64,000 nt of DNA from Pseudomonas citrullilanati (lineage in GTDB: Bacteria; Pseudomonadota; Gammaproteobacteria; Pseudomonadales; Pseudomonadaceae). Where the stretch lies: positions 186,001-250,000 of the forward strand of contig NZ_JAUQOP010000002.1 in NCBI RefSeq assembly GCF_030580855.1, given 5' to 3'. How positions within the stretch are numbered: position 1 is the stretch's first letter; each line of letters starts with the position of its first letter. Below are positions 54,203-62,667 of this stretch, in pieces. Position numbers and translations under genes: made by a program. A model generated the notes under the pieces. The model was given only the letters and a program-made list of their open reading frames with translations, was not told where the DNA came from and ran no database searches.

Positions 54203-54946
54203 CTACTGCCCGAGATTCTGCCCCACCGCCAACCCCGCCCGAATCGCCGCCAGCGCGGCTTGATAGTACGCCTGGCCCTCGGCTGATTCGGCGAAGGTGG
54301 CGAATTCTTCCAGTTCGGTATCGCTCAGGTCACGGTAGACATACAGCAGGGTGTTGTTCAGGTCCGCGCCGATCTGCTCCATCAGCCGCTGGCGCTGGCC
54401 GTTCAGCATGCCCTGGGCCTGGCCGGCGCCCAGCAGGCCGGGGATCATCGAGCTCAGGCTGTCGGCCGCGACGCCGGCGATCGCCAGGCTGACCTCGGCG
54501 CCGGCCTCGCGGGCGGGCAGCGCCTGGGCCAGGTGGCCGATGATCAGCAGGCGGTTGTCACTGGCTTGCATCTTCGGCAGGCCCTTGGCGTTCTTTGCCA
54601 ATTGGTCGCGACGGGTCGCCAGCAACTCGGCCGCCACGACCTTGCGCCCCAGGGGCGTCTGGAAAAAATTCAGCGCTGGGTCCGGGTCGCGGAGGTTCTT
54701 GCGCATCTGCGCCTCGGCCCGCTGGTCCATGGCCTGGGGGGCGAAGCGCTGGTTGCTGTTGTTCACCAGGGCCTGGAACACCGCTGGCGGCAGGCTGTTC
54801 TGGTAGCGCTGCTGGGCCGCGCCCAGGGCGTCAGTGAAATGCGCCCGTTGTTCCGGCCAGCCGGCGACCTTGTACAACTGGTCATAGCTGTCTGCCCAGG
54901 CGGGCAATACGCAGAACATCAACAGTGAGAAAAGCAAACGGCGCAT
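54203..54946 (-). CDS. DUF2059 periplasmic protein
   Basis: A 247-aa exported protein with signal peptide (RRLLFSLLMFCVLPAWA) and a helical body. The C-terminal DUF2059-type region is DLNNTLLYVYRDLSDTELEEFATFAESAEGQAYYQAALAAIRAG. The function is unknown. The start has AGGAG six bases upstream. It is convergent with the hydrolase gene. Confidence 0.82.
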   Translation of the reverse strand: MRRLLFSLLMFCVLPAWADSYDQLYKVAGWPEQRAHFTDALGAAQQRYQNSLPPAVFQALVNNSNQRFAPQAMDQRAEAQMRKNLRDPDPALNFFQTPLGRKVVAAELLATRRDQLAKNAKGLPKMQASDNRLLIIGHLAQALPAREAGAEVSLAIAGVAADSLSSMIPGLLGAGQAQGMLNGQRQRLMEQIGADLNNTLLYVYRDLSDTELEEFATFAESAEGQAYYQAALAAIRAGLAVGQNLGQ

Positions 54947-55086
54947 AGGGACTCCTGTCAGCAGCCGACTATTCTCCGTGGGGCATGGGGACTTGTCGAG
55001 AATTCGTATCGAGTTCGTACGCCAGTGCTACTTGACGCCGTAAAGTCGCTGCGCGGCGCTGTCGGTTTTGCGGGCACAGGCATACT

Positions 55087-55719
55087 ATGCGCGCCATGCC
55101 CATACCTTCTGATCACCCACTGCTGTTACGCATCGTCGACGACCTGGCCGAACGCGGCTGGTCGCAGCAGAACCTGTTCCTGCCGGACGCGCTGACCCGT
55201 GCCCTGGCGGCCGAGTGTCGCCAGCGGGCCGCCGAAGGCGAATTGGCCCCGGCAGCGGTCGGGCGGGGACCGTTCTCGGAAATCCGCGAAGGCATCCGGG
55301 GCGATCGTATCCAGTGGATCGAGCCCGGCCAGGCACAGGCCTGCGACCACTACCTGGGCTTGATGGACAGCCTGCGCGAGGCGATGAATCGCGGGCTGTT
55401 CCTGGGCCTGGAGGATTTCGAGAGCCATTTCGCGCTGTACCCGCCCGGGGCGTTCTACCTCAAGCACGTCGACCGCTTCCGCGACGACGACCGGCGCATG
55501 GTCTCGGCGGTGCTCTACCTCAATGACGCCTGGTCGGCGGAACAGGGTGGCCAGCTGCGCATGTACCTGGACGAAGGCGTGGCGCATGACGTGACGCCCG
55601 TCGGTGGATGCCTGGTGGTGTTCCTTTCCGGCGAGATCCCCCATGAAGTCCTGCCGGCCACGCGCGATCGCCTGTCCTTGACCGGTTGGTTCCGCCGGCG
55701 CGGCAACGAGTTGTTCTGA
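55087..55719 (+). CDS. 2OG-Fe(II) oxygenase family protein
   Basis: A 210-aa prolyl-4-hydroxylase-like dioxygenase with Fe ligands H127, D129 (YLKHVDRF) and H186 (GEIPHEVLPATRDRLSLTGW, with R195 as 2-oxoglutarate contact). It resembles SM-20/EGL-9-type bacterial enzymes, some of which hydroxylate ribosomal or elongation-factor residues. The substrate is unknown here. It forms a tight pair with the DUF523 gene (3 bases apart). Confidence 0.85.
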   Translation: MRAMPIPSDHPLLLRIVDDLAERGWSQQNLFLPDALTRALAAECRQRAAEGELAPAAVGRGPFSEIREGIRGDRIQWIEPGQAQACDHYLGLMDSLREAMNRGLFLGLEDFESHFALYPPGAFYLKHVDRFRDDDRRMVSAVLYLNDAWSAEQGGQLRMYLDEGVAHDVTPVGGCLVVFLSGEIPHEVLPATRDRLSLTGWFRRRGNELF

Positions 55720-55722
55720 GCC

Positions 55723-56214
55723 ATGGAAAAGATCCTGGTCAGCCGCTGCCTGCTCGGCCACCGCGTGCGCTATGACGGTGGCGCCAGCGGGCCGTTCGAT
55801 CAACTCCAGCACTGGCTCGACCAGGGCCGGGTCGTGCCGCTGTGCCCGGAAGTCGCCGGTGGCCTGCCCACGCCCCGGGCCGCCGCGGAGATTCCCGGTG
55901 GACAAGGCGGGCAGGTGCTCGACGGCCAGGCGGTGGTGATCACCACGCAGGGCGAGGACGTGAGCGCGCAGTTCCTGTCGGGCGCCCACCAGGCATTGGC
56001 GCTGGTCCGCGAACACGGCATCCGGGTCGCTGTGCTCAAGGCCAACAGCCCCTCCTGTGGAAACCTGTTGACCTACGACGGGACGTTCAGTGGGGTGAAA
56101 GTCCGTGGCGAAGGCGTGACGGCGGCCTTGCTCAAGCGCCATGGCGTGAAGGTGTTCAGTGAGCTGGAGTTGGCTGAAGCGGCGGCGGCCCTCAAAGCCT
56201 TGATCGACGAGTAA
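55723..56214 (+). CDS. DUF523 family protein
   Basis: A 163-aa protein with the DUF523 signature: ILVSRCLLGHRVRYDGG at the N-terminus, LCPEVAGGLPTPR with Cys in the middle and KANSPSCGN near the C-terminus. The three conserved Cys could bind a metal or Fe-S cluster. The function is uncertain, and some members are linked to sulfur handling of tRNA or thiouracil breakdown. Probably cotranscribed with the oxygenase upstream. Confidence 0.87.
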   Translation: MEKILVSRCLLGHRVRYDGGASGPFDQLQHWLDQGRVVPLCPEVAGGLPTPRAAAEIPGGQGGQVLDGQAVVITTQGEDVSAQFLSGAHQALALVREHGIRVAVLKANSPSCGNLLTYDGTFSGVKVRGEGVTAALLKRHGVKVFSELELAEAAAALKALIDE

Positions 56215-56236
56215 CTACGGGGCAACGCTGCTCTCT

Positions 56237-56369
56237 TGTGGCGAGGGGATTTATCCCCGCTGGGGTGCGCAGCAGCCCCAAAACCCGTCACCTCGGTGTG
56301 TCAGGTTAATCGTGGTCAACCATTCGGGGGCTGCTTCGCACCCCAGCGGGGATAAATCCCCTCGCCACA
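56237..56369. repeat. Long inverted repeat, GTGGCGAGGGGATTTATCC family
   Basis: Arms of about 43 bases (56237-56279 and 56327-56369) match with only isolated mismatches around a 47-base spacer. This is the same family as at 7952-8083, and sits between convergent DUF523 and GTPase genes. Confidence 0.9.
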
Positions 56370-56402
56370 GGGGGCATCATGTTCCCTAGCAAGTTGTGTC
56401 AT

Positions 56403-57779
56403 CTAGAGCTGCTCGGCCAACCGCTCGATCTGTTCCTGCCGTTCGGCCTGGCTCAATCGCGCCTGGGGGTTGAGAGACGACCATTGGGGATGGGCGCGAG
56501 CCTTGGCCAGCGCGTCGGGCAGCTTGCCTTCGCGCCAGGTCTTGTCCCCTTGGGGCGTGGCGATGCGGATGCTGTCCAGGGCCGCGTGCCCGCGCTGGTT
56601 GAGGGCTTGCAGCAGTTGTCGTTGGCGCAGGGCCAGCAAGCGCAGCACGCTGTCGTCCACCGTCAGTTCACGCTGGCCCTTGAGTTTGCCCATCAGCCGA
56701 TTGCCATAGCTGCGGGCGGTTTGCAGCGCACCGCCGGCGATGGCTCCGGCGAGGGCGGCGGCACCGAGGGTCAGGCCGCCCACCAGCAAGTCCACCCCGG
56801 CACCGGCCGCCGCGCCAGCGGCAATGCCACCGCCCACCCGCACGCCCAATTGCTTGAGGGTCTCGGGATTGAACAGGTCATCGCCCCAGCGTCCGTCGAG
56901 CAGTGGCAGGTCACTGGCGGCGGCGTCCTGGGGGCGAAAGGCAAAGAGCTTGAGCAGCGCCTCGACGCAACGCTGTTCGCGCTGGCGTACGGCATTGCGC
57001 AACTCGTCGATGGCCTGGCGCTCCCGCTCGGGGTCGCTGGCCACGCTGCGACGGCAAGCGGCGCAATCGACCAACAGCTCGGCGATCAAGCGCGCGGCGC
57101 TCTGCTGGCGGGCCAGGCGTTGCGCCTGTTGGTCGGCAACCAACCGCTCCAATGGCCCGCGGGCGCTTTCCAGCAACAGCGCGAGGCTTTCATACAAGCG
57201 TCGTTCGCCATCCTCGGGCGGCGCGACGCTGTCGAAGCGCACCAGGGCATGCAGCCCCAGGCGCGCCAAGGCTTCGCGCCAGTCGGGCTCGCGGTGCTGG
57301 GCGCTGCTGACGAAATTGAGCACCGGCAGCAACGGTTTGCCGCAACTGGCGAGGACTTCCAGTTCATCCCGGTACTTGGCCAGCACCGGCTCACGGGCAT
57401 CGATGACATAGAGGCCGGCATCGCTGGCGAGCAGTTGCCGCAGCACCTTGGCTTCCTGTTCGAAGCGTTGCCGTGCCTCGCTGCCTTCGAGGAAACGGGC
57501 CAGGCGTGCCGGGCCGTCCAGGCGTTCGCCGGGGCGCTCCAGGCGCTCGAGGTAGTCGAGCAGGGCGATGGCGTCTTCCAGGCCGGGGGTGTCGTAGAGC
57601 TCCAGCAGGGCTTCACCGTCCACCGACAGGCGTGCGCCTTCGACGTGGCGGGTGGTGCTCGGGCGATGGGACACTTCGCCGAAGCCGACGTCCCGGGTCA
57701 GGGTCCGCAGCAGCGAGGTCTTGCCGACGTTGGTGTGGCCGACCACGGCCAGCTTCAACGGCTTGATGGGATCAGTCAT
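56403..57779 (-). CDS. GTPase with DUF3482 domain
   Basis: A 458-aa P-loop GTPase (Era/TrmE-type G domain) with G1 GHTNVGKTS, switch residues in RPSTTRHVEG and G3 DTPGLED. The C-terminal half is DUF3482, with Gly/Ala-rich hairpin segments (about residues 315-360) that may dip into the membrane. It starts within the end of the DUF2868 gene (overlap 8 bases). The two are conserved neighbours in Pseudomonas and likely work together at the inner membrane, with unknown role. Confidence 0.85.
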   Translation of the reverse strand: MTDPIKPLKLAVVGHTNVGKTSLLRTLTRDVGFGEVSHRPSTTRHVEGARLSVDGEALLELYDTPGLEDAIALLDYLERLERPGERLDGPARLARFLEGSEARQRFEQEAKVLRQLLASDAGLYVIDAREPVLAKYRDELEVLASCGKPLLPVLNFVSSAQHREPDWREALARLGLHALVRFDSVAPPEDGERRLYESLALLLESARGPLERLVADQQAQRLARQQSAARLIAELLVDCAACRRSVASDPERERQAIDELRNAVRQREQRCVEALLKLFAFRPQDAAASDLPLLDGRWGDDLFNPETLKQLGVRVGGGIAAGAAAGAGVDLLVGGLTLGAAALAGAIAGGALQTARSYGNRLMGKLKGQRELTVDDSVLRLLALRQRQLLQALNQRGHAALDSIRIATPQGDKTWREGKLPDALAKARAHPQWSSLNPQARLSQAERQEQIERLAEQL

Positions 57780-59139
57780 GGCCGCTCTCCAGCCAGCTCA
57801 TGGGCGCGCAGTCGGCGAAGGGCAATTGCAGCTGTTGCAGCGCGCTGTGCCAGTCGCCCAGGCGCTCGGCGTCCAGCGCTTCGCCGGGCGGCGCCTGCAA
57901 CAGCCAGACGCGTGTAGCGCTGGCGCTGCGGGCCAGTTCGGCGATCAACGCCAGGCTGCCGCGGTCCGGCGAGCGGCGCGGATCACAGGCAATCGCCAGT
58001 CGCGCCGGTGGAAAGCGCGACAGCTGTTCGAGGAGTTTGTGGCGGGATTCACGGCTGTCGAGGATGCCGGCGTTTTTCACCGAGTCAGGCAACTTCGGCG
58101 GCCAGGGCCGCTCGTCCAGCTCGATCGCCACCAGCAGCGCACCGTCGCTTTCCATTGTGCTGACAGGGCTTTCAACCCGGTGCAACTGCGCGGGCGCGGC
58201 GTCGTTGATCCCCAATCGCTCGCTGCTGGGCATCAGGCGTTCGCGCAATTGGGCATAGCCCGGCAGGTTCAAGTCCAGGTCCAGGCCCGCACGTCCGCGT
58301 CGCCAGCGCCACAGGCACAGCAGCGCCAGGCCCAGGCGCGGCAGCACGCCGTAGACCAGCACCACGCCCACCAGCCAGGTGGCCCAGGCCTGGCGGGCGC
58401 TGTCGAAGTCCAGGGCGCCGTTGCCACTGGCGCGGATCATCTCCACGGTCGGCACGTTGAAACCCAGCAGGGCAGGCAGTGCGCCAAGGCCACGGGTCAG
58501 GGCGATAAAGGTCTCGCTGCCCAGCAGGGTGGTTTCCCAGACAAAGCCATAGCGCCGGGTCGCCAGCAGCATCAACACGATGACCAGCGCGCTGGCCATC
58601 GCCACCAGCCAGGCGCCATTGACCAGCGCACCGAGGACCCAGCGGTTGAGCCGCTTGCGCTGCAACAACAGCAACAGGGCCGGCGCCAATTGGACCGCCC
58701 GGGCATCGCGGGCGAGCTTCTCGCTGAGCCACAACCACACGCGGCCCAGCACGGCATCCTGGCCGCCAGCGAAGGCCAGGCCGAGGGCCCAGCCGATCAG
58801 CAGGACAAGGTTGAGCCCCAGGAGACTGCCCACGGCCCAGAACACATTGACCGGCGTCTGTCCGTCGCCAAGCGCGGCCAAGCCCAGGCCGGCGCCGCTG
58901 ACCACGGCCAGCACCGCCAGCACCACCAACGCCAGGCGCGCCCCTTGCAACCAGTGGCGCAGGGCCAGGACGAGGCCATCGCGCTCGGCCAGCCAGCGCG
59001 CACGGTAGCGGATACGGGTGGACAACTCACCGCCTGCCGCGCGGGCCAGGCGATTGGCTTCCTGGTCTTCGAGCGGGCCGGCGTGCTCTTCACGCAGGCG
59101 AATGGCCTCGGTCAACCAGAGTTCTTGCAGTTTCGTCAC
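57772..59139 (-). CDS. DUF2868 membrane protein
   Basis: A 455-aa inner-membrane protein with four to six hydrophobic helices between residues about 70 and 290 and a soluble C-terminal domain with a P-loop-like RLAIACDPRRSPDRGS. It is of DUF2868 type and encoded with the DUF3482 GTPase. The start is GTG at 59139, chosen for the GGAAG upstream. The open frame to 59238 overlaps the folA promoter. No function is known. Confidence 0.8.
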   Translation of the reverse strand: MTKLQELWLTEAIRLREEHAGPLEDQEANRLARAAGGELSTRIRYRARWLAERDGLVLALRHWLQGARLALVVLAVLAVVSGAGLGLAALGDGQTPVNVFWAVGSLLGLNLVLLIGWALGLAFAGGQDAVLGRVWLWLSEKLARDARAVQLAPALLLLLQRKRLNRWVLGALVNGAWLVAMASALVIVLMLLATRRYGFVWETTLLGSETFIALTRGLGALPALLGFNVPTVEMIRASGNGALDFDSARQAWATWLVGVVLVYGVLPRLGLALLCLWRWRRGRAGLDLDLNLPGYAQLRERLMPSSERLGINDAAPAQLHRVESPVSTMESDGALLVAIELDERPWPPKLPDSVKNAGILDSRESRHKLLEQLSRFPPARLAIACDPRRSPDRGSLALIAELARSASATRVWLLQAPPGEALDAERLGDWHSALQQLQLPFADCAPMSWLESGHD

Positions 59140-59225
59140 GGGCGCTTCCGTTGCTTGGATGAGGCTTGAGCATAACCGCTGTGGCGCCTGTCGGGGTATG
59201 GCGAGCCTCTGGTATCCTCGGCGGC

Positions 59226-59738
59226 ATGAAAAAATCACTCCCCTTAAGCCTGATCGCGGCCCTCGGTGAAAACCGCGTGATCGGCGTCGACAACAGCATG
59301 CCCTGGCACTTGCCGGGGGATTTCAAATACTTCAAGGCCACCACCCTGGGCAAGCCGATCATCATGGGGCGCAAGACCTGGGATTCCCTTGGTCGCCCGC
59401 TGCCGGGGCGCCTGAACATCGTGGTCAGCCGCCAACCGGGCCTGTTGCTCGAGGGCGCGGAAGTCTTCTCCAGCCTCGACGCCGCGGTGGAGCGGGCCGA
59501 GGCCTGGGCCCAGGAACAGGGGGTCGATGAACTGATGTTGATCGGCGGTGCGCAGCTGTACGCCCAGGCGCTGGAACACGCCGATCGGTTGTACCTGACC
59601 CGCGTGGCGCTGAGCCCGGAGGGGGATGCGTGGTTTCCGCCTTTCGATGCGAGCCAGTGGACGCTGGTGTCGAACCAGCCAAACCCGGCCGAAGGGGACA
59701 AGCCGGCCTACAGCTTCGAGGTGTGGGAGAAGTTGTAA
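59226..59738 (+). CDS. folA: Dihydrofolate reductase
   Basis: Reduces dihydrofolate to tetrahydrofolate with NADPH. The 170-aa enzyme has the DHFR signature IGVDNSMPWHLPGDFKYFK, then IIMGRKTWDSLGRPLPGR and the NADPH loop LMLIGGAQLYAQAL. It starts at 59226, where an upstream frame has no ribosome site. It lies divergent from the DUF2868 gene and upstream of the cystine symporter (convergent). Confidence 0.96.
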   Translation: MKKSLPLSLIAALGENRVIGVDNSMPWHLPGDFKYFKATTLGKPIIMGRKTWDSLGRPLPGRLNIVVSRQPGLLLEGAEVFSSLDAAVERAEAWAQEQGVDELMLIGGAQLYAQALEHADRLYLTRVALSPEGDAWFPPFDASQWTLVSNQPNPAEGDKPAYSFEVWEKL

Positions 59739-59752
59739 GCCATGTGGGAGCT

Positions 59753-59787
59753 ATACCTGTGGGAGCAAGCTTTGCTCCCACAGGTAT
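59753..59787. terminator. Perfect 16-base inverted repeat between folA and the symporter
   Basis: ATACCTGTGGGAGCAA (59753-59768) and its exact complement (59772-59787) flank a 3-base loop. It uses the REP core GTGGGAGCAAGC. No T-run. It may stop convergent transcripts or be a mini-REP. Confidence 0.6.
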
Positions 59788-59794
59788 CAGGCGA

Positions 59795-61186
59795 TCAAGC
59801 GTGCACCAACTCCCCATGTTCATCGGCGTCGAGCAGGGTCTTGTCGGTCTGCTGCATCACCTGGCTGGTGATCGCCCCGGCGGTGATCGAGCCGCTGACG
59901 TTCAGCGCCGTGCGACCCATGTCGATCAGCGGTTCGACGGAAATCAGCAGCGCCACCAGTGAAACCGGCAGGCCCATGGCCGGTAGCACGATCAACGCGG
60001 CGAATGTCGCCCCGCCACCGACCCCGGCGACGCCCGCCGAACTCAGGGTGACGATCGCCACCAGCGTCGCGATCCACACCGGGTCCAGCGGGTTGATGCC
60101 CACCGTTGGCGCCACCATGACCGCCAGCATGGCCGGGTAGAGGCCGGCGCAACCGTTCTGGCCGATGGTGGCGCCGAACGATGCGCCGAAGCTGGCGATG
60201 GCGCGCGGAATGCCGAGGCGGCTGGTCTGGGCTTCGATGCTCAGCGGGATGGTCGCCGCGCTGGAGCGGCTGGTGAAGGCGAAGGTCAGCACCGGCCAGA
60301 TCTTGCGGAAGAACCGCAGCGGGTTGATGCCCGCCGCGCTGACCAGCAGGCCATGGACGACAAACATCAGGCCCAGGCCCAGGTACGACACCACCACGAA
60401 ACTGCCGAGCTTGATGATGTCCTGCAAGTTGGAGCCGGCCACCACCTTGGTCATCAGTGCCAGCACGCCGTAGGGCGTCAGCTTCATCACCAATCGCACC
60501 AGGCGCGTGACCCAGCTTTGCAGCGTGTCGATGGCGTCGACCACTTTCTGGCCTTTTTCCGCGTCATCCTTGAGCAACTGCAGGGCGGCCACGCCGAGGA
60601 ACGCGGCGAAGATCACCACGCTGATGATCGAGGTCGGCTTGGCCCGGGCCAGGTCGGCAACGGGGTTTTGCGGAATGAACGAAAGCAGCAGTTGCGGGAT
60701 GTTCAGGTCGGCGACCTTGCCGGCGTAATCGCTCTGGATCACTTGCAGGCGCGCCAGTTCCTGGGTGCCGGCGACCAGCCCTTCGGCGGTGAGGCCGAAC
60801 AGGTTGGTCAGGCCAATGCCGATCAGCGCGGCAATGGCCGTGGTGAACAGCAAGGTGCCGATGGTCAGGAAGCTGATCTTGCCCAGGGACGAGGCGTTAT
60901 GCAGGCGCGCCACGGCGCTGAGAATCGAGGCGAAGACCAGTGGGATGACGATCATCTGCAACAGTTGCACGTAGCCGTTGCCGACCAGGTCGAACCAGCC
61001 GATCGAGGCTTTGAGCACCGGGTTGCCGGCGCCGTAGATCGTGTGCAGGGCGATCCCGAAGCCCACGCCCAGCACCAGGGCCAGCAACACTTTTTTCGCC
61101 AGGCTCCAGGTTCGGTGACGGGTTTGCGCCAGGCCGAACAGCAAGGCGAGGAATACCAGCAGATTGAGGATCAGCGGCAGATTCAT
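59795..61186 (-). CDS. tcyP: L-cystine/dicarboxylate:cation symporter, TcyP-like
   Basis: Secondary transporter of the DAACS (SDF) family, 463 aa, with about eight helices and two hairpins. Family motifs include the serine-rich [30 protein letters not shown] and the C-terminal [24 protein letters not shown]. The pattern fits L-cystine symporters (YdjN/TcyP) more than DctA. A sulfur-scavenging role is plausible in view of ssu/lsfA. CGGAG precedes the start by eight bases. Confidence 0.85.
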   Translation of the reverse strand: MNLPLILNLLVFLALLFGLAQTRHRTWSLAKKVLLALVLGVGFGIALHTIYGAGNPVLKASIGWFDLVGNGYVQLLQMIVIPLVFASILSAVARLHNASSLGKISFLTIGTLLFTTAIAALIGIGLTNLFGLTAEGLVAGTQELARLQVIQSDYAGKVADLNIPQLLLSFIPQNPVADLARAKPTSIISVVIFAAFLGVAALQLLKDDAEKGQKVVDAIDTLQSWVTRLVRLVMKLTPYGVLALMTKVVAGSNLQDIIKLGSFVVVSYLGLGLMFVVHGLLVSAAGINPLRFFRKIWPVLTFAFTSRSSAATIPLSIEAQTSRLGIPRAIASFGASFGATIGQNGCAGLYPAMLAVMVAPTVGINPLDPVWIATLVAIVTLSSAGVAGVGGGATFAALIVLPAMGLPVSLVALLISVEPLIDMGRTALNVSGSITAGAITSQVMQQTDKTLLDADEHGELVHA

Positions 61187-61428
61187 CGAGAGAGCTCCGT
61201 TAAGACTTTGCCAGCCGCGTGATGCTGCGACTGCGAGCCGGGAAGCCTAACAGCCTGATAACTAATGAATTAATATTAAAAAGGCATGTTGAATGTCGTT
61301 TATGGAATAAGGACGTGGCGTTTGCAGGTACGTCGCTGGCGTTTTCAAGACGCAAGCGGTCGCGGTCAGGCGAGGACTGTCACACGCATTTGTTAGCGTC
61401 GGGTTCTTTGACCCTGGGAGAAATGCCG
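61187..61428. promoter_or_regulatory. Divergent tcyP/pchP promoter region
   Basis: This region has an AT-rich patch with the palindrome TTAATATTAA at 61270-61279, about 85 bases upstream of the symporter start. Similar AT-rich patches precede lsfA and ssuE, compatible with CysB-type control, though no site is proven. Confidence 0.4.
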
Positions 61429-62484
61429 ATGAAGCTCGCACCTCGTTTTCTCGCTGTCGCCCTGAGCCTGGGCCTGGTCGGCCAGGCGCTCGCCACCGAA
61501 CTCAAGCACTGGCCGGCCGAACAGGCCAAGGCCCTGGACGCGATGATCGCGGCCAACGCCAACAAGGGTAACTACGCGGTGTTCGACATGGACAACACCA
61601 GTTACCGCTACGACCTCGAGGAATCGTTGTTGCCGTTCATGGAGAACAAGGGCCTCATCACCCGGGAAACCCTGGACCCGTCCCTCAAGCTGATGCCGTT
61701 CAAGGACACAGCCGATCACAAGGAAAGCCTGTTCAGTTACTACTATCGCCTGTGCGAAGTGGACGACATGGTTTGCTACCCATGGGTGGCCCAGGTGTTC
61801 TCCGGCTTCACCCTGAAAGAGCTCAAGGGCTACGTCGACGAGCTGATGGCCTCCGGCAAGCCGGTGCCAACCACGTATTACGATGGCGACAAGGTGGTCG
61901 ACTACAACGTCAACCCGCCCAAGGTCTTCGCCGGCCAGGCCGAGCTGTACAACAAGCTGATGGAAAATGGCATCGAGGTCTATGTCATGACCGCGGCGTC
62001 GGAAGAGCTGGTGCGCATGGTCGCCGCAGATCCGAAGTACGGCTACAACCTCAAGCCGCAGAACGTGATCGGCGTGACCACGCTGCTCAAGGATCGCAAG
62101 ACGGGCGAGCTGACCACGGCCCGCAAGCAGATCACTGCCGGCAAGTATGACGAGAAGGCCAACCTGGACCTGGAATACACGCCCTACCTGTGGACGCCGG
62201 CGACCTGGATGGCCGGCAAGCACGCGGCAATCCTGACCTACATCGACGAGTGGAAGAAACCGGTCCTGGTGGGCGGCGATACGCCGAGCAGCGATGGCTA
62301 CATGTTGTTCCACGATGTGGACGTGGCCAAGGGCGGCATCCACCTGTGGGTCAACCGCAAGGATAAATACATGACCCAGCTCAACGGCATGATGGCCAAG
62401 CACGCTGCCGCCCAGGCCAAGGAAGGGCTGCCGGTGACGGCGGACAAGAACTGGGTGATCGTCAAGCCGGAGGAGATCCAGTAA
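61429..62484 (+). CDS. pchP: Phosphorylcholine phosphatase PchP-like (HAD family)
   Basis: Periplasmic phosphatase that releases choline from phosphorylcholine. It is 351 aa with signal peptide (LAPRFLAVALSLGLVGQALA). HAD motif I is FDMDNTSYRYD (Asp nucleophile and general acid), motif II Thr lies in YVMTAAS, and motif III/IV is VGGDTPSSDGYML. The length and motifs match P. aeruginosa PchP (PA5292). The start at 61429 has GGGAG eight bases upstream. The ATG at 61423 is too near to it. Confidence 0.87.
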   Translation: MKLAPRFLAVALSLGLVGQALATELKHWPAEQAKALDAMIAANANKGNYAVFDMDNTSYRYDLEESLLPFMENKGLITRETLDPSLKLMPFKDTADHKESLFSYYYRLCEVDDMVCYPWVAQVFSGFTLKELKGYVDELMASGKPVPTTYYDGDKVVDYNVNPPKVFAGQAELYNKLMENGIEVYVMTAASEELVRMVAADPKYGYNLKPQNVIGVTTLLKDRKTGELTTARKQITAGKYDEKANLDLEYTPYLWTPATWMAGKHAAILTYIDEWKKPVLVGGDTPSSDGYMLFHDVDVAKGGIHLWVNRKDKYMTQLNGMMAKHAAAQAKEGLPVTADKNWVIVKPEEIQ

Positions 62485-62509
62485 GCCTATGCCTGCATTG
62501 CAGATCCCC

Positions 62510-62598
62510 TGTGGGAGCGAGCTTGCTCGCGATAGCGGTCATTCAGTCGCATGAATGTTGGCTGACCTGACGCCTTCGCGAGCAGGCTCGCTCCCACA
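62510..62598. repeat. REP doublet (GTGGGAGC type)
   Basis: Opposed REP units TGTGGGAGCGAGCTTGCTCG and GCGAGCAGGCTCGCTCCCACA flank a spacer of about 40 bases, between pchP and the terminator. Confidence 0.9.
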
Positions 62599-62616
62599 GG
62601 ATGAAATTCCATTGCC

Positions 62617-62653
62617 AATAAAAATGCCCCGCACTTGGCGGGGCATTTTTATT
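62617..62653. terminator. Bidirectional Rho-independent terminator (pchP/ilvD)
   Basis: AATAAAAATGCCCCGC (62617-62632) pairs with GCGGGGCATTTTTATT (62638-62653) around a 5-base loop. T-runs occur on both strands. It lies between the convergent pchP and ilvD. Confidence 0.95.
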
Positions 62654-62667
62654 CCGGCATCGGACGC